Counted from the first letter of the stretch, positions 17,968-28,861 are shown. The stretch: DNA of 64,000 nt from CAWINH01 sp963837425 (GCA_963837425.1 CAWINH010000002.1:372001-436000); one strand, 5' to 3'. Translations and numbers: made by a program. Notes: a model not told the origin generated them from the letters alone.

Positions 17968-18116
17968 AGGCGTTGAAGGTCCTGTTCATCAGCATTGGCG
18001 CGCTTCTGGCCGCCATGATCGTCATCCCGCTCACCATCCTCGCCGGCCTGTTCGTCTGGCTGAAGCTGACCGAGGAGAGCGACGAGGACGAGCTCGAGCT
18101 GGAGGACACCGTCTAG
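17964..18116 (+). CDS. 50-residue single-span membrane protein with acidic tail
   Basis: The short frame reads MKALKVLFISIGALLAA, then a hydrophobic stretch through about residue 34 (IPLTILAGLFVWLKL), and a strongly acidic end with ten Asp/Glu in the last 15 residues (TEESDEDELELEDTV). The basic N-terminus before the helix and acidic tail suggest an inner-membrane anchor with a charged C-terminal tail, orientation not certain. The ATG overlaps the stop of the two-repeat protein gene (ATGA at 17964-17967), strong support for being translated. Its stop TAG (18114-18116) overlaps the opposing UbiA stop in CTAG. Too short for most automatic gene calls; function unknown. Confidence 0.7.
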   Translation: MKALKVLFISIGALLAAMIVIPLTILAGLFVWLKLTEESDEDELELEDTV

Positions 18117-18937
18117 CCGGTCGCCAGCCCCCACGCGGCGGTCCAGCACACCGCCGCCAGCAGCATTCCGATCCAGACCCTCCGTTCCGAGCCCGCGCCC
18201 TGTGCGACGGCGGCGAGGCCGATGACTCCGAGCGCGATCGACGCGGGCGTTGCTCGGCCCCCGACGATGAGCGCTCCACCCACTCCCAGCCCCACCGCCA
18301 GGCTCAGCAGGACGGCCACCCGCAACGTCGTCCTGCGGCCCAGCACCTGGGCCAGGCTGCGTGAGCCGGTTCTGCGGTCGGCCTCGAAGTCGCGAACCGT
18401 GTTCGCGAGGTGCGCGGCCACGGCAAAGGCCGCGGCCAGCGGGACGGCGGCAGCCACGCGATCCAGTCCGAGGCCTACGCCGGCCGCAATCCACAGCGGG
18501 AGGATGCCGAAGCTCACGACGTACGGCAGCGGCGAAAGCGGCGTCCGCGACAGGAAGAGGTTGTAGATCGCCGCGCTGGCGACCGCTGCCACGCTGAGGC
18601 CGAGAACGAGCGCGCCGAGGCGAGTGACCGCCGCGAGCATCACCGCCAGGCCGACCGACGCGATCCAGGCCGCCGCGTTCGGCGACAGGCTTCCGGCGGG
18701 AATCGGCTTCTCCTCGCGTCCGGCTGCCGCATCGCGGACGCGGTCGACGAGGTCGTTCGTAGCCCCGGTGAAGACCTGCGAGCCGGCCACGCTGAGCACC
18801 ATCAGCAGCCAGCGACCGCCGAGCCCGATGTCCGCCTGCGCCAGCAGGATGGCACCCAGCGCGGCGGCGATCGTCGTCACCGCGATCGAAGGCCCGAGGT
18901 GGATGACCCGCACCGCGGCGGAGGCGGTAGCCAGCAT
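18113..18937 (-). CDS. UbiA-family prenyltransferase
   Basis: The 274-residue protein has eight or nine membrane helices and the two Asp-rich motifs of UbiA enzymes: NDLVDRVRDAAAGREEKPIP (first motif, NDxxDxxxD) and NTVRDFEADRRTG (second motif, DxxxD). These bind Mg-diphosphate of a polyprenyl donor. Family members attach prenyl groups to quinone, heme, chlorophyll or lipid acceptors; the acceptor here is not predictable, although the short HLGPSI start and the absence of quinone genes do not favour UbiA/MenA proper. The ATG at 18937 is used; a GTG a few codons upstream is possible. Convergent with the small membrane protein, stops overlapping. Confidence 0.85.
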   Translation of the reverse strand: MLATASAAVRVIHLGPSIAVTTIAAALGAILLAQADIGLGGRWLLMVLSVAGSQVFTGATNDLVDRVRDAAAGREEKPIPAGSLSPNAAAWIASVGLAVMLAAVTRLGALVLGLSVAAVASAAIYNLFLSRTPLSPLPYVVSFGILPLWIAAGVGLGLDRVAAAVPLAAAFAVAAHLANTVRDFEADRRTGSRSLAQVLGRRTTLRVAVLLSLAVGLGVGGALIVGGRATPASIALGVIGLAAVAQGAGSERRVWIGMLLAAVCWTAAWGLATG

Positions 18938-18970
18938 GCGCACGATGATACGGATAGTGTCGGCACCCGC

Positions 18971-18976
18971 TAGGAT
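18971..18976 (+). promoter_or_regulatory. Putative -10 box, Na+/H+ antiporter gene
   Basis: TAGGAT ends 6 nt before the ATG at 18983; leaderless spacing. Confidence 0.5.
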
Positions 18977-18982
18977 CGGCAG

Positions 18983-20218
18983 ATGGCGGGACCTGTCGAA
19001 TTTCGGCCGATCGAAGTCTTCGTGGCACTCGTCGCCGCCTCGGCGGTCGTCGGGCTCGTCGTGCGGCGGGTCGCGGTGCCGTACACCGTTGCGCTCGTCG
19101 TCTTCGGGCTGGCGGCCGCGTTCTTCCTTCCCCAGATGGACTTCTCGATCGCCGAGGACGTCGTGCTCGTCGTCCTCCTGCCCGGCCTGATCTTCGAGGC
19201 GTCCTACCACCTCGACCTCGGTGAGCTGCGACGATCGTTCGGCGGCGTTGCGTTGCTGGCGATCCCCGGCGTCCTGCTGAGCGCCATGATCGTGGCCGCC
19301 TTCCTGTACCTCGTGGCGGGGATCGACTTCTCGCTCGGCTTCGTGGTGGGGGCCATCGTGGCCGCCACCGACCCGGCGGCGGTGATCGCCACCTTCAAGC
19401 GGATCGGCACGCCGCGCCGCCTGTCGACCCTCATCGAGGGCGAGAGCCTCTTCAACGACGGCACGGCCCTCGTCGTGTTCGCCATCGCACAGCGTGCGGT
19501 GACCGGTGAGGTGACGCTGTCCGGCGCGGTGGTCACGTTCTTCGCGACGGTTGCCATCAGCCTCGTCATCGGCAGCGTCATCGGCTTCGTGGCCTCCGCC
19601 ATGGTGGCCACCGTCGACGATCACCTGCTGGAGCTGACCGTCTCGCTGGCCGCGGCCTACGGCGCCTACCTCGTCGCCGACATGTTTCACGAGTCCGGGA
19701 TCATCGCCACCGTGGTGGCCGGGATCGTGTTCGGAAACTACGGCCGCAGCCTGGGCATGAGCGAGCGGACCCAGGAGGCGCTCGACACGGTGTGGGAGTT
19801 CCTCGCGTTCCTGCTCACCGCGCTCGTCTTCCTGCTCGTGGGCCTCGTCATCACCCTGCCCAGCCTCGTCGAGGCCATCTGGCCGATCATCGTCTGCGTG
19901 GTCGCGATCCTCGTCGGGCGGGCCGTGGCGGTGTACATCCTCGTCGGCGGCACATCCCGCCTCATCAGCGACCGATTCCACCCAGGCATACCGATTGGCT
20001 GGCTGCACGTCATGTTCTGGTCCGGCCTGCGGGGCGCGGTGGCGGTGGCCATGGCGCTGTCGCTGCCGGCTGACTTTCCTCAGCGCGCCGTGCTCCAGGA
20101 GATCACCTTCGGCGTGGTGCTCTTCACGCTCCTCGTGCAGGGCACGACCACCGAGCTCGTGCTCGAGCGGACCGGGGCGAACCGGGAGCGGCTAGCGCTC
20201 GAACCCGAGGAGATCTGA
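18983..20218 (+). CDS. CPA1-family Na+/H+ antiporter (NhaP-like)
   Basis: The 411-residue protein has about twelve membrane helices and the conserved CPA1 elements GAIVAATDPAAVIATFKRIG (unwound helix with the TDP motif), LIEGESLFNDGTALVVF (ion-site Asn-Asp) and WSGLRGAVAVAMALSLP (helix with the conserved Arg). It exchanges cytoplasmic Na+ or K+ for H+ across the inner membrane for pH and salt control. There is no long cytoplasmic C-terminal domain of the kind found in NhaP2 or eukaryotic NHE proteins. It overlaps the opposing MFS gene by 27 bp at the 3' end. Confidence 0.9.
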   Translation: MAGPVEFRPIEVFVALVAASAVVGLVVRRVAVPYTVALVVFGLAAAFFLPQMDFSIAEDVVLVVLLPGLIFEASYHLDLGELRRSFGGVALLAIPGVLLSAMIVAAFLYLVAGIDFSLGFVVGAIVAATDPAAVIATFKRIGTPRRLSTLIEGESLFNDGTALVVFAIAQRAVTGEVTLSGAVVTFFATVAISLVIGSVIGFVASAMVATVDDHLLELTVSLAAAYGAYLVADMFHESGIIATVVAGIVFGNYGRSLGMSERTQEALDTVWEFLAFLLTALVFLLVGLVITLPSLVEAIWPIIVCVVAILVGRAVAVYILVGGTSRLISDRFHPGIPIGWLHVMFWSGLRGAVAVAMALSLPADFPQRAVLQEITFGVVLFTLLVQGTTTELVLERTGANRERLALEPEEI

Positions 20219-21466
20219 GCCCGGCGTCGCCGAGGCCGGCTCCGCAACCCGGCTCACGCACCACGCGCCGAGGGCGAACTCGATGGCGGCCAGGACGAAG
20301 ATGGCGCGATAGCCGAGCCCGAACGAGATCGTGTTGACGGCGTCCGCCAGCGGTCCCGCGAGCGCCACCGAGACGAGCGCGGCGCCCGCCGTCACCGTCG
20401 TCGAGATCCCGAGGAATCGGCCCGCGTCGTCGGCCGGCACGATGTCGACTAGGAGCGCCCAGTCGGCGGCCATGAAGGCGCCGAGTGCAACGCCGAAGGG
20501 CACCGCGGTCGGGAACAGGGCGAGGTACCCGGGGGCGGCGGCGAAGGCCAGCGCTCCGACGGCGCCGATCAGGGAGCTGGCGGCCACGATCCGCACCCGG
20601 CCGTACCGTGCCGTGAGGCGGCCGGCCGGAATCGCGGCGAGGACCGCCGAGAAGGCCACGGTCGCCGCCACCGGCGCGACCAGCGGGCCCGCCCGATCGC
20701 CGAGGTGCAGGGCATCGGCGAGGTAGAAGAGGATGAATGGCTGAAGGGTGCCGGTGGCCATCAGCACCGCCATCCGACCGGCGAGGAGCCAGAGGTAGCC
20801 CGGGTGCTCGAGGAGGTCGCGTCGCCACACCGCACCCAGGATCGCGAGGATGCGCCGCCCGAGCGTCTCGGCGGGTCGTGATGCGGCGGCCACGGCCCCT
20901 GAGTCCTCCGCGATCCCCGTGACGGTCGCGATCATCCCCACCGCCACGCTGGCGGCTGCGACCCAGACCGCGACGTTCAGCGCGCCGGCTGCGACGGCCA
21001 GCCCGGCAATGGCGGCACCGCCGATCTGCCCGCCGAGCATCGCCGCGCCCAGCGCCCCCGACGCGGCTCCGCGCGAGCCCGTCGGAACGAGGTCGGGGAG
21101 GAGCGCCTGGTACGGTCCCTGGGCGGCGTTCGACGCAAGCTCGACGCCGAGCATGATGACGAGGATCGTCCAGTAGCCCGGCGCGAGGGCCAGGCTCGCC
21201 ACCGCGATGACCTGCAGCCCGACGCCGGCCACGATCCACGGTCGGCGCCGGCCCCAGCGTCCAACCAGTCGATCGCTCAGAGCGCCCGCCACCGGCTGTA
21301 CGGCGATCGCCATCAGTGCCTGCGCCCCGGCGATGAGCGCCACCGCGCTGCTCTTCACGTCGGCGGGGACCCGGGCCGCGACCAGGGAGGGAATGATCAC
21401 CGTGCTCATGGCCCCCCACAGCACTGCCAAACCAAGCCAGTAGGCCACGAGGCGCGCCAGCGACAC
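20192..21466 (-). CDS. Major facilitator superfamily transporter
   Basis: The 424-residue product has twelve predicted membrane helices. The loop between helices 2 and 3 reads GALSDRLVGRWGRRRPWIVA, the MFS signature GxxxDrxGrr(R/K), seen also weakly in the second half (GRLTARYGRVR). The GRRRP form and overall layout resemble the glycoside/cation symporter-like and SLC45-like MFS members, but the substrate is not determinable. The ATG at 21466 begins immediately with the first helix. Its 3' end overlaps the antiporter gene by 27 bp; it is divergent from pyrG. Confidence 0.85.
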   Translation of the reverse strand: MSLARLVAYWLGLAVLWGAMSTVIIPSLVAARVPADVKSSAVALIAGAQALMAIAVQPVAGALSDRLVGRWGRRRPWIVAGVGLQVIAVASLALAPGYWTILVIMLGVELASNAAQGPYQALLPDLVPTGSRGAASGALGAAMLGGQIGGAAIAGLAVAAGALNVAVWVAAASVAVGMIATVTGIAEDSGAVAAASRPAETLGRRILAILGAVWRRDLLEHPGYLWLLAGRMAVLMATGTLQPFILFYLADALHLGDRAGPLVAPVAATVAFSAVLAAIPAGRLTARYGRVRIVAASSLIGAVGALAFAAAPGYLALFPTAVPFGVALGAFMAADWALLVDIVPADDAGRFLGISTTVTAGAALVSVALAGPLADAVNTISFGLGYRAIFVLAAIEFALGAWCVSRVAEPASATPGSDLLGFER

Positions 21467-21491
21467 GGCGACAGGCTACTCCGCGGTGCGC

Positions 21492-21497
21492 TATGCT
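21492..21497 (+). promoter_or_regulatory. Putative -10 box upstream of pyrG
   Basis: TATGCT about 100 nt before the pyrG ATG; would give a leader of about 95 nt. Weak because no -35 is evident. Confidence 0.3.
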
Positions 21498-21599
21498 GTT
21501 CCCCCGAGTAGTCCCGGCGCCCTACTTGCGTGTGCCGCGATTCTGAGCCGTGTCCGCGAATCGCCACGCCCCAGCCATCGGAACGGAGAGGTCCGAAGG

Positions 21600-23312
<1,713 letters not shown>

Positions 23313-23316
23313 GCCG

Positions 23317-24891
23317 ATGCCCTCGGCTCGCGGCTCGGCCGTCGCCGCGCTCGACATCGCCGCCTATCAGCGCGAGCTGAGCGCGTTCTACGCGGAGCGT
23401 GGCGCGGAATGGTATGCGGCGTTCTCGGGGTTGCAGGACGACCTCGAGCTTGAGCCGATCTATCGGCGACACGCGAGACTCTTCTCCGAGTCCGCGATCG
23501 ACGGGCTGCGCCAGGCGGGGGACGGCACCGGTGACGCGGCGCGCCAGGCGCGTGCGCTGCTCGCCTTCGCGGTCGAGGGCCACCTCGAACGGCGCGTCGT
23601 GCATCTCACCGAGGCGATCGGGGAAGCGGAGGCCCGGGCGATCGTCGTGTGGCGTGGCGAGCGGATCCCGTATCGCGGCGCCTCGATCCGGGTCGCGGAG
23701 ATGAGCGACCGGCGCGAGCGCAACGCGCTACAGGCGAGCTACCTCGAGGCGGTGGAGGCGATCAACCCCATGCGCACCGAGCGCTTCGACGGCATGCGCG
23801 CGGCGATCGCTGAGCTCGGTTACGCCGGCGAGCTCGAGCTCACGGCCCAGCTCCACGGCGTCGACGTCCGCAGCCTCGCAGGCGACCTGCGCGGCTTTCT
23901 CGCCGAGTCGGAGACGGTCTACTACGCGGCGCTCCGCCGTTACCTGGCAGAGATCGACATCGAGCAGGGCGACGCATCGACCGCCGACCTCGGCTACCTG
24001 CTCCGCGGCCGCGAGTGGGACGCCTGGTTCCCGCAGGCACGTCTCATGCCGGTCATGCGCGCCACGCTGTCAGGCATCGGCATTGATCTCGACGCGATGA
24101 CGAATGTGACGCTCGATCTCGAGCCGCGCCCGGCGAAGACGCCGCGCGCCTTCGTCGTCCCGGTCCGCGTGCCGGGCGACGTGCGCCTCGTGCTCCAGCC
24201 GCGTGGCGGCTACGACGACTACGACGGCGTGCTCCACGAGCTCGGTCATCTGCTCCATTTCGCGCATGTCGGTCCACGGCTCGCCGCGGCATGGCGATTG
24301 CTCGGCGACGACTCGGTCACCGAGGGTTACGCGTTCCTGTTCCAGCACCTGATCCATGAGCCGGCATGGCTGGCGGAGCACCTCGAGATGCCGGACCACG
24401 AGATCGGACGCTGGCTGGACTTCGCTGCGTTCCGCCGGCTCGTGTACCTGCGCCGCTACAGCGCCAAGCTGCTTTACGAGATTCGGCTGCACGGGGACGG
24501 GGCGACCCAGGCGTCGCGCGCCTACTACGCCGGCCTGCTCGGCCTGCTGACCGGAGTGCGAACGCCCGAGGAACCCTTCCTGGCCGATGTCGACGACCAC
24601 CTGTACGCGGCCCGCTACCTGCGGGCCTGGATGCTCGAGGGCAGCCTGGCGGCGTCGATGCGTGCGGAGCACGGGGCGCGGTGGTGGTCGAGCGCCGCAG
24701 CCGGGGACACGCTGCGCGCCCTCTGGGCCCGTGGACAGGAGCCGAATGCGCATGACGTGGTTGCGCAACTCGGGTATGATCGTCTCGACTGGCGACCGGT
24801 CTTGCGTCAGATTCGGACGCAGCTCATTGGCGAAATGAGCGGATACGGCGGGCCCAACATCACCACCCGCGCGGGGACCCGCAAGGTCTGA
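23317..24891 (+). CDS. M3-like zinc metallopeptidase
   Basis: The 524-residue protein is mostly helical, with the zinc site HELGHLLHF (His-Glu-x-x-His, about residue 306-310) and a downstream glutamate in VTEGYAFLFQ about 24 residues later, the third ligand in M3 thimet-oligopeptidase-type enzymes. M3 enzymes cut short peptides in the cytoplasm. Similarity outside the active site is low, so it is a divergent member (M3-like clan MA), not PepF itself. No signal peptide is visible. It follows pyrG by 4 nt and precedes rho by 180 bp. Confidence 0.75.
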   Translation: MPSARGSAVAALDIAAYQRELSAFYAERGAEWYAAFSGLQDDLELEPIYRRHARLFSESAIDGLRQAGDGTGDAARQARALLAFAVEGHLERRVVHLTEAIGEAEARAIVVWRGERIPYRGASIRVAEMSDRRERNALQASYLEAVEAINPMRTERFDGMRAAIAELGYAGELELTAQLHGVDVRSLAGDLRGFLAESETVYYAALRRYLAEIDIEQGDASTADLGYLLRGREWDAWFPQARLMPVMRATLSGIGIDLDAMTNVTLDLEPRPAKTPRAFVVPVRVPGDVRLVLQPRGGYDDYDGVLHELGHLLHFAHVGPRLAAAWRLLGDDSVTEGYAFLFQHLIHEPAWLAEHLEMPDHEIGRWLDFAAFRRLVYLRRYSAKLLYEIRLHGDGATQASRAYYAGLLGLLTGVRTPEEPFLADVDDHLYAARYLRAWMLEGSLAASMRAEHGARWWSSAAAGDTLRALWARGQEPNAHDVVAQLGYDRLDWRPVLRQIRTQLIGEMSGYGGPNITTRAGTRKV

Positions 24892-25070
24892 CCCAGCTAA
24901 CGGTCGCGCGTCCCACCGGCGAGAGTGAATGGGCATGAACCTGTTCAGCCCCGCTCTCCCGCAACTTCACCCGGTCCGGCAGGGGCCGGGATACGGTGCG
25001 ACGGCACCTGCTCCCCCACATGTGACGAGGTCGATTCCTCCATGAAGCACCGCTCGCAACAGAGGCGGAC

Positions 25071-26540
25071 ATGAGCGACGAAGCACGACCCCAGCGCCGC
25101 GGGCGACCGCGCCGCCGGCAGGACGGAGGCGCTCGCCGCGGTCAGGCCCGCACCACGTTCCCGCGGCGTCGCAACGACTACGCATCGGGCCAGTACTCCT
25201 CCGTCTACGCGGGCCCGTTCCCCGTCGAGGGGGACGAGGGTGAGGGCATGAACCTCGCCGACCTGCAGGCGAAGAGCGTCGACGAGCTCCGCGAGCTTGC
25301 CGCGGAGCACGATATCGAGGGCTACGAGGAGCTCGAGCACTCCGACCTCATTCTCAAGCTGCTCGACGTCGTCCCGCTCGCGCCGTCACAGAGCCGCCGC
25401 GACCAGAACGGAAAGCCCGGCGAGGCGGCGGGCATCCTCGAGATCGTCGACGAGGGGTTCGGCTTCCTGCGTCGACACGGCGTCATGCCCTCCCCGGACG
25501 ACATCTACGTGAGCTCCTCGCAGGTCCGTCGCTTCGGGCTGCGAACCGGCGACAAGGTGACCGGCCAGACCCGGCCCCCGAAGGACCAGGAGAAGTACTG
25601 GGGCCTGCTGCGGGTCGACACGGTCAACGGCGTCGATCCGGAGACCGCGAAGCGCCGTCCCGTCTTCGACACCCTGGTGCCGGTCTTCCCGGACGACATG
25701 TTCGACATCGAGACCGACCAGAAGAACCTCACCCAGCGACTCATCAACCTCATCAGCCCCATCGGCAAGGGGCAGCGCGGTCTCATCCTGTCGCCCGCCA
25801 AGGCCGGCAAGACGACCGTGCTCAAGCACATCGCGCACGGGATCACGGACAACTACCCGGAAAGCCTGCTGATGGTCGCGCTCATCGGGGAGCGTCCCGA
25901 AGAGGTCACCGACATGCAGCGGTCGGTACAGGGCGAGATCTACGCCTCCACGTTCGACGAGCCGACCGAGAACCACACGCGGGTCGCGGAGATGGCACTC
26001 GAGATCGCCAAGCGCCAGGTGGAGACGGGCCGGGACGTCGTCGTTCTCCTCGACTCGATCACGCGACTGGCGCGGGCCTATAACCTCGCGCTGCCGGCCA
26101 GCGGCAAGACCCTGTCCGGCGGCGTCGACCCCGTCGCCCTCTATCCGCCGAAGCGCTTCTTCGGCGCGGCGCGCAATATCGAGCATGGCGGCAGCCTGAC
26201 GATCATCGCCACCTGCCTTGTCGACACCGGCTCCCGGATGGATGACGTGATCTACGAGGAGTTCAAGGGGACCGGCAACATGGAGCTTGCCCTCGATCGC
26301 AAGCTGAGCGAGAAGCGGATCTTCCCGGCCATTGACGTCCTCCGATCCGGCACGCGCCGCGAGGAGCTGCTCCTCGACGAGAACTCCCTGAAGATGGTGT
26401 GGACGATGCGCCGCATGCTGAGCGCGGTGGGCCCGAACGAGGGGATCGAGCTGCTGATGCAGCGGCTCGGCAAGACGAAGAACAACGCGGAATTCCTCGT
26501 CTCCCTCTCCAAGAGCGTCGAAGCCTCAGAACGCGCGTAG
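25071..26540 (+). CDS. rho: Transcription termination factor Rho
   Basis: The 489-residue protein has a basic Arg-rich N-terminal extension (about 60 residues), the Rho N-terminal helix bundle (MNLADLQAKSVDELRELAAE), the cold-shock-like RNA-binding domain (AAGILEIVDEGFGFLRR), then the hexameric ATPase: Walker A SPAKAGKTTVLKH (about 240), EVTDMQR, Walker B VVVLLDSITRLARAYN (about 322) and the arginine-finger region SGTRREELLL. Rho ends transcription of untranslated RNA, likely important here because few intrinsic terminators are visible. The ATG at 25071 leaves a 180-nt leader after the peptidase gene; I see no riboswitch in it. Confidence 0.96.
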   Translation: MSDEARPQRRGRPRRRQDGGARRGQARTTFPRRRNDYASGQYSSVYAGPFPVEGDEGEGMNLADLQAKSVDELRELAAEHDIEGYEELEHSDLILKLLDVVPLAPSQSRRDQNGKPGEAAGILEIVDEGFGFLRRHGVMPSPDDIYVSSSQVRRFGLRTGDKVTGQTRPPKDQEKYWGLLRVDTVNGVDPETAKRRPVFDTLVPVFPDDMFDIETDQKNLTQRLINLISPIGKGQRGLILSPAKAGKTTVLKHIAHGITDNYPESLLMVALIGERPEEVTDMQRSVQGEIYASTFDEPTENHTRVAEMALEIAKRQVETGRDVVVLLDSITRLARAYNLALPASGKTLSGGVDPVALYPPKRFFGAARNIEHGGSLTIIATCLVDTGSRMDDVIYEEFKGTGNMELALDRKLSEKRIFPAIDVLRSGTRREELLLDENSLKMVWTMRRMLSAVGPNEGIELLMQRLGKTKNNAEFLVSLSKSVEASERA

Positions 26541-26558
26541 CGGCCCTCGGCCCCGCTC

Positions 26559-27953
26559 GTGTCAGCGTCATCGCCGGTCCGGCTCGCCTGCGCGATCGCG
26601 CTCGTCCTCGCGCTCGTCGCGTGCGGCGGCCCGAACCCCAGCCAGACCCCGACGACCGTCCCGCCGACCGCCACCCCGGCGGTCACCCCGAGCTCAACCC
26701 CGGCGGTCGGAGATGTCGTGCCGGCGCCCGGCTCGTCGAGCACGGTCTACGCGCCGAACCCGGGCGCGATCGTCGTCGCCATCGACCCGGGGCATGGAGG
26801 CTGCCTGGACTGGGGCGTGGCGAACCCGTGGAACAACACGGTCGAGACGGCTGAGAAGAGCGACACCCTGGCCATCGGCCTGGCCCTGCGCGATCTCCTC
26901 GTGGCCCAGGGGATCGAGGTGGTGATGACCCGGACCGATGACTCCGCGCTGGCCGGGGACTACCAGCCCGACTTTGGCTGCAACGGCCCCCCGTGGCGCG
27001 ACGTCGACGGCAACGGACAGGCCGGGTTCGACCAGACCGGTCACACCCGGACCCGGGACGAGCTGCAGGCGCGCATCGACCTCGCGAACCTGGCGCGCGC
27101 CGACGTGCTGGTCAGCATTCACATCAACTCGCTCACCGTAAACGGCGACCCGGTGCCGGTCGCAGCCACGGAGACGTATTACGACGACGAGACGCCGTGG
27201 GGGACCTCCGCGTCGTCCGGCCTCGCGCAATCGGTTCAGAGCGGAGTCGTGTCGGCGCTCGAAGGCGTCGCTGGCTACGAGCGCCAGGACCGCGGGAAAG
27301 CGGCAGTCGCCTACTACCTGATCTCGCGACAGTGGCAGGACGGCGACACGTGCGAGACGTCGGGCGACGTGTGGTGCCGGCCGCACCGTGGGATCCAGCT
27401 CCCGTCGGTGCTGACCGAGGTCGGTTCGATCACATTCGAGGCTGAGAGCCAGCTGCTCGCGGGCCAGGCCGGACGTGCGGCTGCGGCGCAGGGCATCTTC
27501 GAGGGCCTGGGCAGCTACTTCGCCGCACGTCCTCTGGCGGTGCGCTATGACGCACTGCTGCCCGGGGGCGAGGCGGGGATTGCGCCGGCGGCGGTCCCCG
27601 GCGATGGGCCGCCGTTCTGGACACCCGTCCTCCCCGACGCCGGAGCCGCCGCGACGCTGGCACTGCGGCTGACGAACGTCGGGAGCGAGTCGTGGCCCGC
27701 GGACCTGACGCTGGTGATGGGATGGTCACCGGCAGACGCGCCGTACCTGTCCACCGCGCCCGATTCGCTGCAGTCCACCGGGGTGCGCGTCCCCGCGCTG
27801 GCCCGTGGCGAGTCGGTCGTGGTGCAGGTGCCGTTGGATCCGCCGGGCGGCACCTCGCGACAGATCGCGTGGCTCACGCTCGCCGGCCCGGACGGTCCCC
27901 TCACCGCACTGGGCGCACCGGCCCTCCAGCTGGCCACTCGCGCCGGCGGCTGA
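26559..27953 (+). CDS. N-acetylmuramoyl-L-alanine amidase (Amidase_3), lipoprotein
   Basis: A short hydrophobic signal ends in the lipobox LALVACGG, so the mature enzyme is probably lipid-anchored outside the membrane. After a Thr/Pro-rich linker the Amidase_3 domain shows IDPGHGG (zinc His), a glutamate in NNTVETAEKSD (zinc ligand), SIHINS (zinc His) and the catalytic Glu in VLTEVGSITF. It cleaves the lactyl-amide bond of peptidoglycan. The C-terminal about 130 residues (from LTNVGSESWPADLTLVMGW) form a beta-rich Ig-like domain. Start is GTG at 26559, 18 nt after rho. It is followed by an M23 peptidase, forming a cell-wall hydrolase pair. Confidence 0.88.
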   Translation: MSASSPVRLACAIALVLALVACGGPNPSQTPTTVPPTATPAVTPSSTPAVGDVVPAPGSSSTVYAPNPGAIVVAIDPGHGGCLDWGVANPWNNTVETAEKSDTLAIGLALRDLLVAQGIEVVMTRTDDSALAGDYQPDFGCNGPPWRDVDGNGQAGFDQTGHTRTRDELQARIDLANLARADVLVSIHINSLTVNGDPVPVAATETYYDDETPWGTSASSGLAQSVQSGVVSALEGVAGYERQDRGKAAVAYYLISRQWQDGDTCETSGDVWCRPHRGIQLPSVLTEVGSITFEAESQLLAGQAGRAAAAQGIFEGLGSYFAARPLAVRYDALLPGGEAGIAPAAVPGDGPPFWTPVLPDAGAAATLALRLTNVGSESWPADLTLVMGWSPADAPYLSTAPDSLQSTGVRVPALARGESVVVQVPLDPPGGTSRQIAWLTLAGPDGPLTALGAPALQLATRAGG

Positions 27954-27964
27954 AGGCCCGCAGG

Positions 27965-27994
27965 TTGACCATGCGGAAAGCGCATTGGTACCAT
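27965..27994 (+). promoter_or_regulatory. Promoter of the M23 peptidase gene
   Basis: TTGACC (27965-27970), 18 nt, then TACCAT (27989-27994), ending 4 nt before the GTG at 27999. It is the best -35/-10 pair in the window and supports a leaderless or near-leaderless GTG start. Confidence 0.6.
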
Positions 27995-27998
27995 CCGG

Positions 27999-28823
27999 GT
28001 GCACGACCTCGACCGGGCTGGGTGCCCCAGATCGGATCGGGGATGGAACGGGGTCGGGCACGCGAGAGCACGACAACGGGAGCATCGATTGCCCGATCAG
28101 CGATGGCGGCCGCGCCGCCTCCTCGAGGCACGGCCCATTCGGCGCGGAATTGCGCACCTGCTCGTCATCGCGCTGGTGGTAGCCAGTGCGGCGGCGGGCA
28201 TCTCGTTCACCTCGAATGGCGCACCCAGCGGCCACGACTCGAGTTTCGAGCTCGTGGCCCGCGCGCGCGGTGCCGCAGCCGTCGATCTCGCCCAATCGTT
28301 TGACGCGGTGACCTACCAGCTCACCCCGGATCCGCTCGCGCCCACCGTCCCGCTGCAGCGCGGCGAGAGGCACGTCGTCATCGACCCGACCCCGCTTCCG
28401 ACCCCGGTCGCGCCGCCGACTCCGACACCAAGGCCGGTCGCCGCCCCGCAGATCGTGAAGGGCAACGGCCAACTCCTCTGGCCGGTTCCCGGGGGCGTCA
28501 TCACCCAGTACTACTCGGCGAGCCACCTCGCGCTCGACATTGCCGCTCCGGCGGGCCACCCCGTCGTCGCGTCCGACGACGGGGTCGTGACCTGGGCCAG
28601 CTGGCGGAACAACGGTGGCGGGCTGGTCGTGATGATCGACCATGGCAACGGGATCGTGACCGGCTACAACCACCTCGGCGTCATCGGGGTGGCGGTCGGC
28701 GACAGCGTGACCCGCGGCGAGCAGATCGCACAGGTTGGCTGCACGGGCAACTGCACCGGCCCGCACGTCCATTTCGAAGTCATCGTGAACGGCACGCTGG
28801 TCAACCCGCTTCGCTACCTGTAG
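27999..28823 (+). CDS. M23-family peptidoglycan endopeptidase, membrane-anchored
   Basis: The 274-residue protein has a basic N-terminus, one transmembrane or signal helix (IAHLLVIALVVASAAAGISF), a Pro/Thr linker, and a LytM/M23 domain with ligands in HLALDIAAPAGHP (HxxxD) and GPHVHFEV (HxH). M23 enzymes cut peptidoglycan cross-bridges outside the cell. The GTG at 27999 is supported by a -35/-10 pair just upstream; a later start nearer the membrane helix is also possible because the first 50 residues are Arg-rich and atypical. Preceded by an amidase gene, followed by obgE. Confidence 0.85.
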   Translation: MHDLDRAGCPRSDRGWNGVGHARARQREHRLPDQRWRPRRLLEARPIRRGIAHLLVIALVVASAAAGISFTSNGAPSGHDSSFELVARARGAAAVDLAQSFDAVTYQLTPDPLAPTVPLQRGERHVVIDPTPLPTPVAPPTPTPRPVAAPQIVKGNGQLLWPVPGGVITQYYSASHLALDIAAPAGHPVVASDDGVVTWASWRNNGGGLVVMIDHGNGIVTGYNHLGVIGVAVGDSVTRGEQIAQVGCTGNCTGPHVHFEVIVNGTLVNPLRYL

Positions 28824-28861
28824 CCCCACTTGCCAGGCGGGAGTTCAGCGCCGGCCGTTGC

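Noticed and set aside
18113..20008. 631-codon minus-strand frame extending the UbiA gene over the antiporter gene
   Set aside because: The upstream 350 codons are Asp/Glu/His/Gly/Arg-rich antisense of the antiporter and show no domain; UbiA starts at 18937.
24892..25070. Possible riboswitch or attenuator before rho
   Set aside because: I could not recognise any known aptamer or a clear terminator hairpin with a U run in the 179-bp leader.
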